Assembly: GCF_000379465.1 (NCBI RefSeq)
Contig: NZ_KB905447.1
Span: forward strand, 62,001-126,000
Direction of reading: 5' to 3'
DNA: 64,000 nucleotides
Source: Sciscionella marina DSM 45152
Lineage (GTDB): Bacteria > Actinomycetota > Actinomycetes > Mycobacteriales > Pseudonocardiaceae
The notes under the pieces are model-generated. The model saw only the letters and a list, made by a program, of their open reading frames with translations. It was not told the DNA's origin and made no database searches. Position 1 is the first letter of the stretch. Each line of letters starts with the position of its first letter. The position numbers were made by a program, and so were the translations under genes. Below are positions 1 to 8,845 of this stretch, piece by piece.

Positions 1-374
1 CACCGGATCATCCGCTTGCGGACAACCCGCGGGTCACCGCACCGGATCTGGACGGGGCACCGATGTTGTTGACCGACAAAGGATGCCGGTTCCGGGGCGC
101 GCTGGAGCGCGCACTGACCGGGCACCCCTGCCGCCCGGATGTGGTGGGCGAGTTCGCCAGCAACGAGACGATCAAGCGGGTGGCCGCGGCGGGCGGGACG
201 ATCGGTGTGGTCGCCTCGGCCTCGGTCGAATCGGAACTCGCCTCCGGGACACTGCGGGAACTCGTCTGGGCGGGCAGTCCGCTCGCGGTGCGTTCCTACC
301 TCGTCCGGAATTCCGCGCGCTGGCCGCGTCCCGCCGTCGAGGCGGTGCTCGGCACCTTCCGTTCGGTGCGCTGA
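1..374 (+). CDS. LysR-type transcriptional regulator, C-terminal part (5' end outside window)
   Basis: The window opens inside this gene; the frame beginning at base 3 runs 123 codons to a TGA at 372-374. What is visible is the second half of a LysR effector-binding domain: a conserved lobe with LTDKGCRFR followed by a helix, the hinge segment EFASNETIKRVAAAGG, and the typical GVVASASVESELASGTL strand-helix (the usual 'GIALLP...V..EL..G.L' motif of the family). The N-terminal helix-turn-helix is off the window, so the target cannot be judged. It converges on the pyrimidine-degradation cassette and shares a terminator with it. LysR family is fairly sure; specificity is unknown. Confidence 0.75.
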   Translation, partial: PDHPLADNPRVTAPDLDGAPMLLTDKGCRFRGALERALTGHPCRPDVVGEFASNETIKRVAAAGGTIGVVASASVESELASGTLRELVWAGSPLAVRSYLVRNSARWPRPAVEAVLGTFRSVR

Positions 375-390
375 GCGCGGTGCTCAGCGC
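368..390. terminator. Bidirectional hairpin terminator between convergent genes
   Basis: A perfect 9-bp stem, GCGCTGAGC (368-376) pairing with GCTCAGCGC (382-390) around a 5-nt loop, contains or touches the stop codons of both convergent genes (372-374 on plus, 384-386 on minus). There is no clear T-tract, as is usual for high-GC actinomycete terminators. Confidence 0.6.
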
Positions 391-1379
391 ACGGCGGGGA
401 TGATTTCGCTGCCGTACGCGGCGAGGGTGCGCTCCCGCTGATCGTGCATGAGGTAGAGGGCGAACTGGTCCACCCCGAGCTCGGCGAGTTCGGCAAGCCG
501 ATCCCGGTGCGCGCTCGCCGGCCCGGTGAGGCAGAACCGGTCCACGATCTCATCGGGCACGAACTCGGTGTCCGGATTGCCCGCGCGACCGTGATGGGCG
601 TAGTCGTAGCCCTGCCGCCCGGCGATGTAGTCGGTGAGCGCCTTGGGTACCGACCCCTCGTCGCCGTACCGTTCGACCAAATCGGCCACGTGATTGCCCA
701 CCATGCCGCCGAACCAACGCAATTGTTCGCGCTGGTGCGCCAGATCGGTACCCACGTACGCGGGCGCGGCCACGCACATCCGCACCTCGGCGGGATCCCG
801 CCCGGCCTGTTCGGCGGCCGCGCGCACCGAACCGATCGTCCAGCGCGCGATGTCCGGATCCGCGGTCTGCAGGATGAAACCGTCCGCGAGCTCACCGACC
901 ATGCGCAGTGCCTTCGGTCCATAGGCGGCCATCCACACCGGCAACTGACCGTCCCGCACCCAGGGCAGCCGCACCTTGGTTCCCTCCCGCTCGATTTCCC
1001 TTCCCTCGGCCAGATCCCGGATCACACCGATCGATTCGCCGAGCATGGCCAGGGTCACCGGTTTGCGCCCGATCACCCGCTGCGCCGAATCACCACGCCC
1101 GATCCCGCACACGGTCCGGTTGCCGTACATATCGTTGAGCGTGGCGAACAGGCTCGCGGTGACCGACCAGTCCCGGGTGATCGGGTTGGTCACCATCGGG
1201 CCGACGATCAGTTCACTGGTCGCGGCCAGGATGCTCGAGTAGATGACGAACGGTTCCTGCCACAGCACGCAGGAATCGAAGGTCCAGCCGTAGCCGAAGC
1301 CGTTGTCCTCCCCGGCCCGCATCAGTTCGACGACGGTGCTTGCCGGTGGATCCGTTTGCAGCACCAATCCGAAATCCAT
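384..1379 (-). CDS. LLM-class flavin/F420-dependent oxidoreductase (TIGR03842-like)
   Basis: 331 residues, a full-length bacterial luciferase-like TIM barrel. It starts MDFGLVLQTDPP and carries the segments ATSELIVGPMVTNPITRDW, GIGRGDSAQRVIG, PVWMAAYGPKALRMVGELADGFILQ and ELAELGVDQFALYLMHD, typical of the F420-type branch of the family. I believe it matches the MSMEG_2906/TIGR03842 group, which is known mainly from hydantoinase neighbourhoods. Its start lies 2 bp after the dihydropyrimidinase stop, so it is the last gene of the pyrimidine cassette. A redox step on a pyrimidine or dihydropyrimidine is plausible because no classical dihydropyrimidine dehydrogenase is visible in the window, but that role is inference. 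Confidence 0.85.
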   Translation of the reverse strand: MDFGLVLQTDPPASTVVELMRAGEDNGFGYGWTFDSCVLWQEPFVIYSSILAATSELIVGPMVTNPITRDWSVTASLFATLNDMYGNRTVCGIGRGDSAQRVIGRKPVTLAMLGESIGVIRDLAEGREIEREGTKVRLPWVRDGQLPVWMAAYGPKALRMVGELADGFILQTADPDIARWTIGSVRAAAEQAGRDPAEVRMCVAAPAYVGTDLAHQREQLRWFGGMVGNHVADLVERYGDEGSVPKALTDYIAGRQGYDYAHHGRAGNPDTEFVPDEIVDRFCLTGPASAHRDRLAELAELGVDQFALYLMHDQRERTLAAYGSEIIPAVR

Positions 1380-1381
1380 CG

Positions 1382-2833
1382 CTACCTCAACAATTGACAG
1401 GAATCGCGGGACAGGAACTTTCCGTGACCCTTGCGGCCGCGGAACTCGCCACCGGAGATCACCACCGATCCGCGGGACAGAACCGTGTCGACCCTTCCGG
1501 TCACCCGCATTCCCTCGTACGCGGAATAGTCCACGTTCATGTGGTGCGTGTTCACCGAGAGCACCTGTTCTGCCGCCGGGTCGTAGACCACGATGTCCGC
1601 GTCCGAACCGGGCGCCAGCACGCCCTTTTTCGGGTAGAGGCCGAACATTCGCGCCGGGGTGGTCGCGCAGGTGTCCACCCAGCGGGCCAGCGAGAGCTCA
1701 CCGGCGACCACACCCTGGTGCAGCAGGTCCATCCGGTGCTCCACGCCGGGAATTCCGTTGGGGATCTTGGTGAAATCCTCGCGGCCGAGTTGTTTCTCCT
1801 CGTTGAAACAGAACGGGCAGTGGTCGGTCGAGACCACCGAGAGATCATTCGTGCGCAGGCCTTTCCACAGGCTCGGCTGATGCGATTTCTCCCGCAGCGG
1901 GGGAGAAGCGACGTATTTCGCGCCCTCGAAATCCGGACGGGCCAGATCCTCGATGGAAAGGTACAGATACTGCGGGCAGGTCTCGGCGAACACATCGCGT
2001 CCGGCGTCCCGTGCCTCGCTCACCGCCTCCAGGGCCTGGTGCGCGGACAGGTGCACGATGTACAGCGGTGCCCGGGTCACCTCGGCGAGCCGGATCGCCC
2101 GGGACGTCGCCTCACCCTCGAGCTCCGGCGGACGGGTCAGCCCGTGCTGTACCGGTTCGGTGCGCCCGGAGGCGAGCGCCTTCGCGGCCAGCTCGTCGAT
2201 CGCGATGCCGTTCTCCGCGTGCATCATGATCAGCCCGCCGATCTCGGCCGCGGTGTCCATGGCACGCAGGATCTCCCCGTCGGTGGAGTACAACGCACCC
2301 GGATAGGCCATGAACAGCTTGAAGGAGTTCACCCCGCGATCCAGGCAGGTGCGCATCTCCTTGAGGGTGCCATCGTTCACGTCGGACAGGATCATGTGGA
2401 AGCCGTAGTCGATGGCGCACTGGCCCTCCGCTTTGGCATGCCAGGCATCCAATGTGGACTCGAGCCCGGTTCCCTTCTCCTGCTTGGGGAAATCGATGAT
2501 CGTGGTGGTGCCGCCCCAGGCCGCGGCCCGGGTCCCGGTCTCGAAGGTGTCCACCGCGAACGCCCCGCCGAAGGGCATCTCCATGTGCGTGTGCGCATCG
2601 ATCCCGCCGGGGAGCACATATTTGCCGCGTGCGTCGATCCGCTCCTCGACCCCGCCGAGTTCGGTGCCGGGTTGCAGCAGGGCGGCGATCGTCTCGCCCT
2701 CCACGAGCACGTCCGCGGCGAACGGACCGGAGGCGGCGAGCACGGTGCCACCGTGAATGAGCGTCCTGCTCATGGGCGATGATTCGCTCGTGAACTCGCT
2801 CTGTATCGATGATTCGCTCGTGAACTCGCTCAT
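1382..2833 (-). CDS. hydA: Dihydropyrimidinase / hydantoinase
   Basis: Cyclic amidohydrolase that opens dihydrouracil, dihydrothymine or hydantoins to N-carbamoyl amino acids. Counted from the ATG at 2833 it has 483 residues and shows the binuclear metal site: HTH at 81-83, the carboxylated lysine in SFKLFMAY (K172), MMHAENG (H205), YIVHLSA and VSTDHCPF. The ATG at 2833 overlaps the nitrilase TGA as ATGA, which suggests coupled translation. A second ATG at 2773 (MSRTLIHGG) would give 463 residues and the usual family N-terminus. The extra 20 residues are two copies of SEFTSESS created by a 30-bp tandem duplication, so the true start is undecided. It sits between a beta-ureidopropionase-like gene and the LLM oxidoreductase. 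Confidence 0.93.
   Translation of the reverse strand: MSEFTSESSIQSEFTSESSPMSRTLIHGGTVLAASGPFAADVLVEGETIAALLQPGTELGGVEERIDARGKYVLPGGIDAHTHMEMPFGGAFAVDTFETGTRAAAWGGTTTIIDFPKQEKGTGLESTLDAWHAKAEGQCAIDYGFHMILSDVNDGTLKEMRTCLDRGVNSFKLFMAYPGALYSTDGEILRAMDTAAEIGGLIMMHAENGIAIDELAAKALASGRTEPVQHGLTRPPELEGEATSRAIRLAEVTRAPLYIVHLSAHQALEAVSEARDAGRDVFAETCPQYLYLSIEDLARPDFEGAKYVASPPLREKSHQPSLWKGLRTNDLSVVSTDHCPFCFNEEKQLGREDFTKIPNGIPGVEHRMDLLHQGVVAGELSLARWVDTCATTPARMFGLYPKKGVLAPGSDADIVVYDPAAEQVLSVNTHHMNVDYSAYEGMRVTGRVDTVLSRGSVVISGGEFRGRKGHGKFLSRDSCQLLR
2777..2831. repeat. Tandem 30-bp direct repeat at the 5' end of hydA
   Basis: The 25-bp segment 2777-2801 recurs exactly at 2807-2831 (30-bp period). In the hydA frame each unit encodes SEFTSESS plus two divergent residues, so the duplication keeps frame and places two potential ATG starts 60 bp apart. 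Confidence 0.8.
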
Positions 2834-3672
2834 GGCTGCACCAGCGATTCGTAGGTCTCCGGGCGGCGATCCCGGTAGAACTGCCACAGATCACGCACCT
2901 CGGTGAGCGCGCCCATGTCCAGATCGCGCACGAGCAGCTCCTCCTCGTCCTCCGAAGCGATCTCCCCGACGTACTGACCGCGCGGATCGGCGAAATAGGA
3001 CTGACCGTAGAAGTCGTTGTCGCCCAAGGTTTCAGTGCCGATCCGGTTGATTGTGCCCACGAAGTACTCGTTGGCCACGGCGGCGGCGCGCTGCTCCAGG
3101 TGCCACAGATAAGCGGAAAGCCCGCGGGAGGTGGCCGAGGGATTGAACACGATCCGCGCCCCGGCGAGTCCGAGTGCCCGCCAGCCTTCCGGGAAATGCC
3201 GTTCGTAGCAGATGTACACGCCGATCCGGCCGACCGCGGTGTCGAACACCGGATAGCCGCCGTTGCCTGGCCGGAAGTAGAACTTCTCCCAGAATCCCTT
3301 CACCTGCGGGATGTGGTTCTTGCGGTGTTTGCCGAGATACCGGCCGTCGGCGTCGATCACGGCCGCCGTGTTGTAGTAGACGCCCGGCTGCTCCTGCTCG
3401 TACATCGGCGCTATGATCACGATTCCGTGGTTCTTCGCGGTCTCGCACAGCAGCCGGGTGGTCGGCCCGTCCGGGATCTGCTCGGTGTAGGAGTAGTAGT
3501 CGGTGTCCTGTACCTGACAAAAATACGGGCCATAGAACAGTTCCTGCAGGCACACCACACCCGCACCGGCCGATGCGGCCTGTTCCACGTAGCGCACCGC
3601 GGCCTCGGTCATCGACTCCTTGTCGCCGGTCCACCGCTGCTGGACGAGCGCCGCCCGAACGATCTCCGTCAT
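2830..3672 (-). CDS. Nitrilase-superfamily N-carbamoyl-beta-alanine amidohydrolase (beta-ureidopropionase)
   Basis: 280 residues from the ATG at 3672, the normal length for a single-domain carbon-nitrogen hydrolase. The catalytic Glu-Lys-Cys triad is visible: CLQELF (E44), KHRKNHIP (K118) and GVYICYERHFPEG (C155). Removing the carbamoyl group from N-carbamoyl-beta-alanine or a related product of the adjacent dihydropyrimidinase is the obvious role. N-carbamoyl-D-amino acid hydrolase or N-carbamoylputrescine amidase are the main alternatives; the CYERHFPEGWR segment and the context favour ureidopropionase. It overlaps the permease stop and the hydA start by ATGA junctions on each side, which shows a tight operon. 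Confidence 0.88.
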   Translation of the reverse strand: MTEIVRAALVQQRWTGDKESMTEAAVRYVEQAASAGAGVVCLQELFYGPYFCQVQDTDYYSYTEQIPDGPTTRLLCETAKNHGIVIIAPMYEQEQPGVYYNTAAVIDADGRYLGKHRKNHIPQVKGFWEKFYFRPGNGGYPVFDTAVGRIGVYICYERHFPEGWRALGLAGARIVFNPSATSRGLSAYLWHLEQRAAAVANEYFVGTINRIGTETLGDNDFYGQSYFADPRGQYVGEIASEDEEELLVRDLDMGALTEVRDLWQFYRDRRPETYESLVQP

Positions 3673-5156
3673 TGCAGACCTCGCTTTCTCGAATTCGGCG
3701 GCGCGAGCAGCACCGCGATCACCAACCCCGCGACCAGACCGATTCCGGTGCTGTAGTCGTAAAGGGGACGGAGGAAGGGAATGAGACCGTCCACGGGGAA
3801 CGGCCCCTTGCCTGGATCGGAATAGGCGCCGCCGACCGAGAGCACCGCGGCGAGCACGGCGGCCAGTACGGCGCGCCAGTTCCAGCCGCCGCGGTACCAG
3901 TAGCGCCCGCCCGCGCCGCGGAACAGATCCGGCACGTGCAACTCGGTCCTGGCCAGCAGCCAGTACCCGGCGATCAGCACACCGGCCACCGAGGCGACCA
4001 GCCCGCCGTAGAAGCCGAGCCAGGTGTAGATGTAGATGTTCGGATCCGCGAGCAGCCGCCACGGCTGGATCACCACGGCGATCACGCTGGCGATCACCGC
4101 CCCGGTGCGGAATCCGATGAACCGGGGTGCGGCATTGGCGAACACGTAGGAGGGACTGACCACATCGGAGGCGATGGTGGCGCTCATCGTGCCGAGCAGC
4201 GCCACCAGCAGACCGAGGATCACCGCGACCGGGTTGTCGAAGCGAGCCGCGAGCTCGACCGGATCCCAGATCGGGGCCCCGTAGACCACCGCGCTGGCCG
4301 AGGTCACCGCGATAGAGACCAGGGAGATCCAGGTCATCGCGGTCGGCAGGCCCAGTGCCTGGCCGAGCCCTTGTGCCCGCTGGTTCTTGGCGAACCGCGA
4401 GAAGTCCGGCATGTTCAGCGACATGGTCGCCCAGAACGCGAGCATGCTCATCAGCGAGGGCGGGAAGACGGCCCAGAATTCCGCGCCCCAGCCCAGTTTC
4501 GACGGCTGAGACAAGATGGGGCCGACTCCACCCGCCCGGATCAGCATCCACACCAGCAGTGCCGCGAAAGTGAGCGTCAGCAGCGGCGCGGCGAACACCT
4601 CGAAGCGCCGCAGCGCCTGCATCCCGCGCCACACCACGAACAGCTGCAACAGCATGAAGACCGCGAAACACAGCCATTGTGTCCACGGATAGTCGCCGAG
4701 CCGTCCCGCTTGGGTCCATCCTCGGCCGGCGAGCTGGCCGACGATCACGTAGATGGCCTGCCCACCGATCCAGGTCTGAATGCCGAACCAGCCGCAGGCG
4801 ACCAGTCCGCGGGCGAGTCCGGCGAAGTGCGCCCCGCGCATCCCGAACACCGCACGGGTGTAGACCGGGAAACCGATTCCGTACTTGGTTCCGGCGTGTG
4901 AGTTCAGCAGCAGCGGGATGAGCACGAGCAGATTGGCGAGCGCGACGGTGATCAGTGCCTGCACCCAGTTCATCCCCACCGCGATGAGCCCGGAGGCGAG
5001 CAGATACGCGGGGATGCACTGCGACATGCTGGTCCACATCAGCGCGAAATGCCGGGTGCTCCAGGTCCGCTGAGCGGGCGGGACCGGCCTGGTGTCCTCG
5101 CTGAGATAGCGGGCATCCGGGGCGGCGCCCTCGATGCTCAGCTCGGCGGCGTCCAT
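3669..5156 (-). CDS. NCS1-family nucleobase/allantoin/hydantoin permease
   Basis: Integral membrane importer of the nucleobase:cation symporter-1 family, 495 residues from the ATG at 5156. It has about 12 hydrophobic helices and family segments near the N-terminus: NSHAGTKYGIGFPVYTRAVFGMRGAHFAGLARG, followed by ACGWFGIQTWIGGQAIY. A TTG at 5189 would add 11 residues. The ATG has an AGGATG ribosome-binding sequence about 8 nt upstream and is preferred. As first gene of the cassette it probably brings in uracil, hydantoin or a related ring that the next enzymes open. The 3' end overlaps the nitrilase start by ATGA. The exact substrate cannot be read from sequence. Confidence 0.9.
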   Translation of the reverse strand: MDAAELSIEGAAPDARYLSEDTRPVPPAQRTWSTRHFALMWTSMSQCIPAYLLASGLIAVGMNWVQALITVALANLLVLIPLLLNSHAGTKYGIGFPVYTRAVFGMRGAHFAGLARGLVACGWFGIQTWIGGQAIYVIVGQLAGRGWTQAGRLGDYPWTQWLCFAVFMLLQLFVVWRGMQALRRFEVFAAPLLTLTFAALLVWMLIRAGGVGPILSQPSKLGWGAEFWAVFPPSLMSMLAFWATMSLNMPDFSRFAKNQRAQGLGQALGLPTAMTWISLVSIAVTSASAVVYGAPIWDPVELAARFDNPVAVILGLLVALLGTMSATIASDVVSPSYVFANAAPRFIGFRTGAVIASVIAVVIQPWRLLADPNIYIYTWLGFYGGLVASVAGVLIAGYWLLARTELHVPDLFRGAGGRYWYRGGWNWRAVLAAVLAAVLSVGGAYSDPGKGPFPVDGLIPFLRPLYDYSTGIGLVAGLVIAVLLAPPNSRKRGLQ

Positions 5157-5386
5157 GGCTTCATCCTGCTGTCGGGAACCGCGCCGCAAGAACTGACACC
5201 TTGTGCACTATTGGGTGATGCACGACACACAGTGCCCGTTGTGGCCGCTACTCGGGTGTCCCCGTGGTCGCGGTGATGTGGCGGGAGAACTGTCCGCCGG
5301 GACCGGTGACGGCGGCTGCGACCGCATCGGCGTGCGACGGTGGAGCAGGCGCTGCACCTGGTCGCCGGGGTGCCGACGCCGGATTC

Positions 5387-5980
5387 CTAGCGGTTTCCGT
5401 GCACCAGCGGCAGGAAGATGGTGTCCACGATCTCCTCGATGGCCTGTTCGGGTACGGGCCGCAGGGTCATCAGCGCCTCGTAGCGGAACAGGTGCAGTGG
5501 TAGCTGCATGATCCGGTCGCTGACCTGGCCGGGTTCGACCTCGCCGCGTTCGATCGCCCGGTCGAGCACCTCGTGCATGATCGAGTCCCCGGCGCCTGCT
5601 TCGGCGAGGTCGGCGAGAGTGGTCCCGCTCGCCCGGTAGAAGCCGCCGAGCCGGGTCATGAGTACGGTCACGAGTGTGCGGCGCCGTTCGTTCGTCTGTC
5701 GCAGCAGCGCCACCACATCGCCGCGGAGGCTGCCGGTGTCCGGGGCGATCGCCGGTCCCTCGCCGGTGTTGTGCTCGACCGCCGCGCGCACCAGATCTTG
5801 TTTGCCCGGCCAGCGCCGGTACAGCACCGCGCGGCTGGTGCCCGCCCTGGTGGCCACCCGGTCGATGGCGAACTCGTCGTAACCGCGTTCGGTCAGTTCC
5901 GCCCAGGCCGCGTCGAGCAGCGCGTTCTCCAGCTCCTTGCCCCGGCGCCGCCGGGGCGCCCCATCCGCATTGAGAGACAT
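5387..5980 (-). CDS. TetR/AcrR-family transcriptional repressor
   Basis: 197 residues. The N-terminal helix-turn-helix spans about residues 15-60 (GKELENALLDAAWAELTERGYDEFAIDRVATRAGTSRAVLYRRWPGKQDLV), with the recognition helix TSRAVLYRRW. A helical ligand-binding domain follows. It is divergent from an FAD monooxygenase, and the 71-bp gap contains a perfect 17-bp palindrome, so it probably represses that gene and itself. The ligand is unknown but probably an aromatic or antibiotic-like substrate of the monooxygenase. The 5190-5386 gap on its other side holds no gene I can support. Confidence 0.92.
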   Translation of the reverse strand: MSLNADGAPRRRRGKELENALLDAAWAELTERGYDEFAIDRVATRAGTSRAVLYRRWPGKQDLVRAAVEHNTGEGPAIAPDTGSLRGDVVALLRQTNERRRTLVTVLMTRLGGFYRASGTTLADLAEAGAGDSIMHEVLDRAIERGEVEPGQVSDRIMQLPLHLFRYEALMTLRPVPEQAIEEIVDTIFLPLVHGNR

Positions 5981-6011
5981 TGTGTTTCTTACCGTTCTGG
6001 TCTACTATTTG

Positions 6012-6028
6012 AGATACAGACTGTATCT
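6012..6028. promoter_or_regulatory. Perfect palindromic operator between tetR and FAD monooxygenase
   Basis: AGATACAG-A-CTGTATCT is an 8+1+8 perfect inverted repeat lying 24 bp before the monooxygenase GTG and 32 bp before the TetR start. Size, symmetry and position match TetR-family operators. Confidence 0.75.
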
Positions 6029-6051
6029 TATACCATCCTCGGGAGGAACAC

Positions 6052-7191
6052 GTGCGCATTCTGGTTTCCGGTGCCGGGATCGCCGGGCTCAGCGCGGCCA
6101 TCGACCTCGGCACGGCCGGGCACGAGGTCACCGTCGTGGAACGGGCGAATCACCTGCGGGTCAACGGATCACCGATCGACATCCGCGGCGCGGCATTGGA
6201 TGTCGCGGCGGAGATGGGCGCGCTCGAGCGGATCCGGGACAGCCGGGTGGACATGTCCGAACGCCTCCGGTTCGTCGATGCCTCGGGGACCCCGTTGGCC
6301 GAACCACCCGCGGAGGAGGTCAACGATTCGGCCGGGGATCTGGAGATCGCCCGCGAGGACCTCACCCGGTTGTTGTACGAGACACTGCCCACCTCGGTCT
6401 CCCTGGTGTTCGAGGAGTCGGTCAGCGAGCTCGAGCAGGACCCGGACGGGGTGACCGTGCGGTTCTCCTCCGGCAGCCGGGAGTGTTACGACCTGGTCGT
6501 GGGGGCCGACGGCCTGCACTCGAAGACCCGCTCGCTCTCCTTCGGCCCGGAACGGGATTTCCTGCGGCACCTCGGTTTCTACGTCGCCCTCGCCGAACTT
6601 CCCGGTGCGCGGGAGAACGATCCGATCAACCCGATGTACAACTTTCCCGGTCATCTGGCCGGTATCGCCAGGTACCGGGACCACGCGCTCGCGGTATTCC
6701 AGTTCCGTGCCCCATGGATCGAGTACGACTACCATGATCTCGAAGCGCAGCGGGAGATCCTGGGGAAACACTTCGGGCAGCACCGGCAGTGGCGGGTGCC
6801 CGAACTGCTCGAGGCGGCCTGCGCCGATCCGGAGCTCTACTTCGACTCGGTCAGCCTGATCGACATGCCCTCGTGGCACCGTGGCCGGGTGGTGCTCATC
6901 GGCGATGCCGCGCACTGCGCCTCGCCCCTGTCCGGCCGTGGCACGAGCCTCGCGCTGACTGGTGCCTGGTTTCTCACCGAGGCGCTGCGCGAGCACCCGG
7001 CCGATCTCGAACGGGCGCTGATCGAATACGAGGACCGGCAGCGTCCGCACGTCAGCAGGGCACAGGCGACCGCGGAGCCGGGCGGGGACCTGATGCTGCC
7101 CGCCACCCAGGAGGAGATCGACGCCCGCAATGCGCGGCTGGCGGGTCAGCCGGTCGGCTCGCGGGTTTCGGTTGCCAGCAGGGCGACGTAG
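6052..7191 (+). CDS. FAD-dependent aromatic-ring monooxygenase (PHBH/TetX-like)
   Basis: 379 residues, GTG start with GGGAGGAA 7 nt upstream. The three signatures of group A flavin monooxygenases are present: the N-terminal dinucleotide motif GAGIAGLSAAIDLGTAGHEVTVVE, the DG motif LVVGADGLHSKTR (about 150), and GRVVLIGDAAHCASPLSGRG (about 280) that closes the FAD site. The enzyme hydroxylates a small organic substrate using NAD(P)H and O2; the VNGSPIDIRG loop resembles antibiotic-modifying relatives. It is divergent from the TetR gene, which probably controls it. The last 46 bp overlap the 3' end of the convergent PucR gene. Confidence 0.9.
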   Translation: MRILVSGAGIAGLSAAIDLGTAGHEVTVVERANHLRVNGSPIDIRGAALDVAAEMGALERIRDSRVDMSERLRFVDASGTPLAEPPAEEVNDSAGDLEIAREDLTRLLYETLPTSVSLVFEESVSELEQDPDGVTVRFSSGSRECYDLVVGADGLHSKTRSLSFGPERDFLRHLGFYVALAELPGARENDPINPMYNFPGHLAGIARYRDHALAVFQFRAPWIEYDYHDLEAQREILGKHFGQHRQWRVPELLEAACADPELYFDSVSLIDMPSWHRGRVVLIGDAAHCASPLSGRGTSLALTGAWFLTEALREHPADLERALIEYEDRQRPHVSRAQATAEPGGDLMLPATQEEIDARNARLAGQPVGSRVSVASRAT

Positions 7192-8762
7192 AGGCTCAGC
7201 ATCGACTCGGGATCGGCCAGGCTGACCCCGAGAACCTGTTCGATCCGGTCGAGCTGCTGGTAGTAGGCGGTGCGCGAGACGTGCGCCGCGGCCGCGGCCG
7301 CGGACTTGTTGCCGCCGTGCGCGCAGAAATGCCGCAGCGCTTCGACCAGCCTGCTGCCGGTGCGCGCGTCCCTGGAGTACAGCGGGCCGAGCTCGCGGTC
7401 GGCAAAGGCGGACAGCCGCGAGTCCGTGCGCAGCAGGTGCAACAGTCCGCGCAGCCGGACATCCTCGAGCCGGTAGAGCTCGCGGTCTCCGTCCCGGGGC
7501 GCGGCGGCCGCGGCGTGTTCGGCCTCGGCCAGGGTGCGGTGCGCATCGGCCACCTCGGTCACCGGGGTGCCGACCGCGACGAGCACATCCACCGGCTGGC
7601 GCCATCCCGCGCCGGAGCGGCGGATGTGGCGGGCCAGCCGCAACAGGGTGCTCTCCTGGTGTTCGGTGAACGAAAGCAGCCCGCGCACGCTCGTGTCGTC
7701 CAGCACGGCGACCAGTGCCGGGATCGATTCCCGGCGGGCGGCGAGGCTGACCGTATCGGCCAGATCGCGCAGCACCGCCTGGGTGGCGAGGGCAGGGGCG
7801 GGCGAATGGGGGAGCGCGCGCAGATGCACCGCGATCCCCACCAGCGTGCGTTCGGTGAGCGGAACGCCGAGGGCATGGGCCCGCGGCAGGATGTCCGCGT
7901 CGTACCCCCTGCCGAGCAGCTCGGTCAGCAGGGTGCGATGGGTCTGCCGTTCGAGGGTTTCGCGCTCCCTGCTCAGCAGCCGGTGCACGGCGAGCGCCGA
8001 GGCAGCGCGCTCGAGCACGACGATCTCGCGGTGCGGCGGCTGTTCGGTCCCGGGAATCACGAGCCGTCCCCAGTCGTCCCCGCGTGCCCCGACCACGGTG
8101 AGCAGCCAGCCGGAGTCTTCGTGGTATCCGGTGCGCTCGTGAATGGTCACCGCGCTCGCCCTGGTGTGCCAGTCGGCGAGCAGCTGCGCGGTCGATTCCC
8201 CCGCGGCGTCGAAAGCCAGTACCTCGTGCGAAAGGTTCTCCAGCACGACGGGTTTGCCGAGCAGCCGGACCACCTCGTGCAGCACGGTGGCCGGTTCGGC
8301 TCCGCTACTGGTGAGGGCGGTGAAGGTCTCGTGCACTCGTTCGGCGGCACGCAGTTCCGCGAGCTGGGCGTCCCGGATGCGTTCGGTGAGCGCCTCGGTC
8401 ACGTGCACGAAGCGGGTCTCGGCGGCGAGACTGATCAGCGGCAGGCCCGCCGATTCGGCCGCGCCGACCAGTGCCTCGGGCAGACCGGCCGGGTAGCGCC
8501 GGAGCAGTTCCACGACCAGCCCGCTCGCGCCCGCCGTGGCGAGCCCGGTCACATAGGAACGCAGCGCCTCCGGCTCCTCGGGAAGCACGATCCCGGTGGT
8601 GAGCAGCAGTTCGCCACCGGAGAGCAGTTCGCCGATATCACTGATCTCCGCGATGTGCACCCAGCGCACCGGGTTGGACAGCCCGCGGTGCCCGGCGACG
8701 ACGGTGGGCCGGCCGCGGCGGAGCACGGGAACGGTGAGCGCCTCGGCGACGGTCGGGTACAT
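7146..8762 (-). CDS. PucR-family transcriptional regulator
   Basis: 538 residues from the ATG at 8762 (MYPTVAEAL, the usual family N-terminus); longer frames upstream would run through the neighbouring gene's promoter. Residues about 3-125 form the PucR sensory domain (VRWVHIAEISDIGELLSGGELLLTTG). A GGDEF-like middle region follows, and the C-terminal helix-turn-helix lies near 480-530 (GGNKSAAAAAAHVSRTAYYQQLDRIEQVLG). PucR proteins typically activate purine, pyrimidine or amino-acid catabolic genes. Divergence from the malonate-semialdehyde dehydrogenase 84 bp away makes that gene the likely target, possibly with the pyrimidine cassette. Its 3' end overlaps the convergent monooxygenase by 46 bp. 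Confidence 0.9.
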   Translation of the reverse strand: MYPTVAEALTVPVLRRGRPTVVAGHRGLSNPVRWVHIAEISDIGELLSGGELLLTTGIVLPEEPEALRSYVTGLATAGASGLVVELLRRYPAGLPEALVGAAESAGLPLISLAAETRFVHVTEALTERIRDAQLAELRAAERVHETFTALTSSGAEPATVLHEVVRLLGKPVVLENLSHEVLAFDAAGESTAQLLADWHTRASAVTIHERTGYHEDSGWLLTVVGARGDDWGRLVIPGTEQPPHREIVVLERAASALAVHRLLSRERETLERQTHRTLLTELLGRGYDADILPRAHALGVPLTERTLVGIAVHLRALPHSPAPALATQAVLRDLADTVSLAARRESIPALVAVLDDTSVRGLLSFTEHQESTLLRLARHIRRSGAGWRQPVDVLVAVGTPVTEVADAHRTLAEAEHAAAAAPRDGDRELYRLEDVRLRGLLHLLRTDSRLSAFADRELGPLYSRDARTGSRLVEALRHFCAHGGNKSAAAAAAHVSRTAYYQQLDRIEQVLGVSLADPESMLSLYVALLATETREPTG

Positions 8763-8845
8763 GTGCACAACGTAATCCGAACCGGCGGACGGCGATACAA
8801 CCTGTCCATGGTCAGCAGGGACCGGGGCCGGGCAGACTTGGAACC

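Noticed and set aside
1340-2782. 480-codon open frame on the plus strand opposite hydA
   Set aside because: It is the antisense shadow of hydA; its product is His/Gly/Arg-rich with no family features, while hydA has complete catalytic motifs.
5190-5386. Possible small gene or operator between the NCS1 permease and TetR
   Set aside because: Open frames exist but show no family features or ribosome site; the GTGCA/TGCAC inverted arms at 5203-5223 are only 5 bp and widely spaced.
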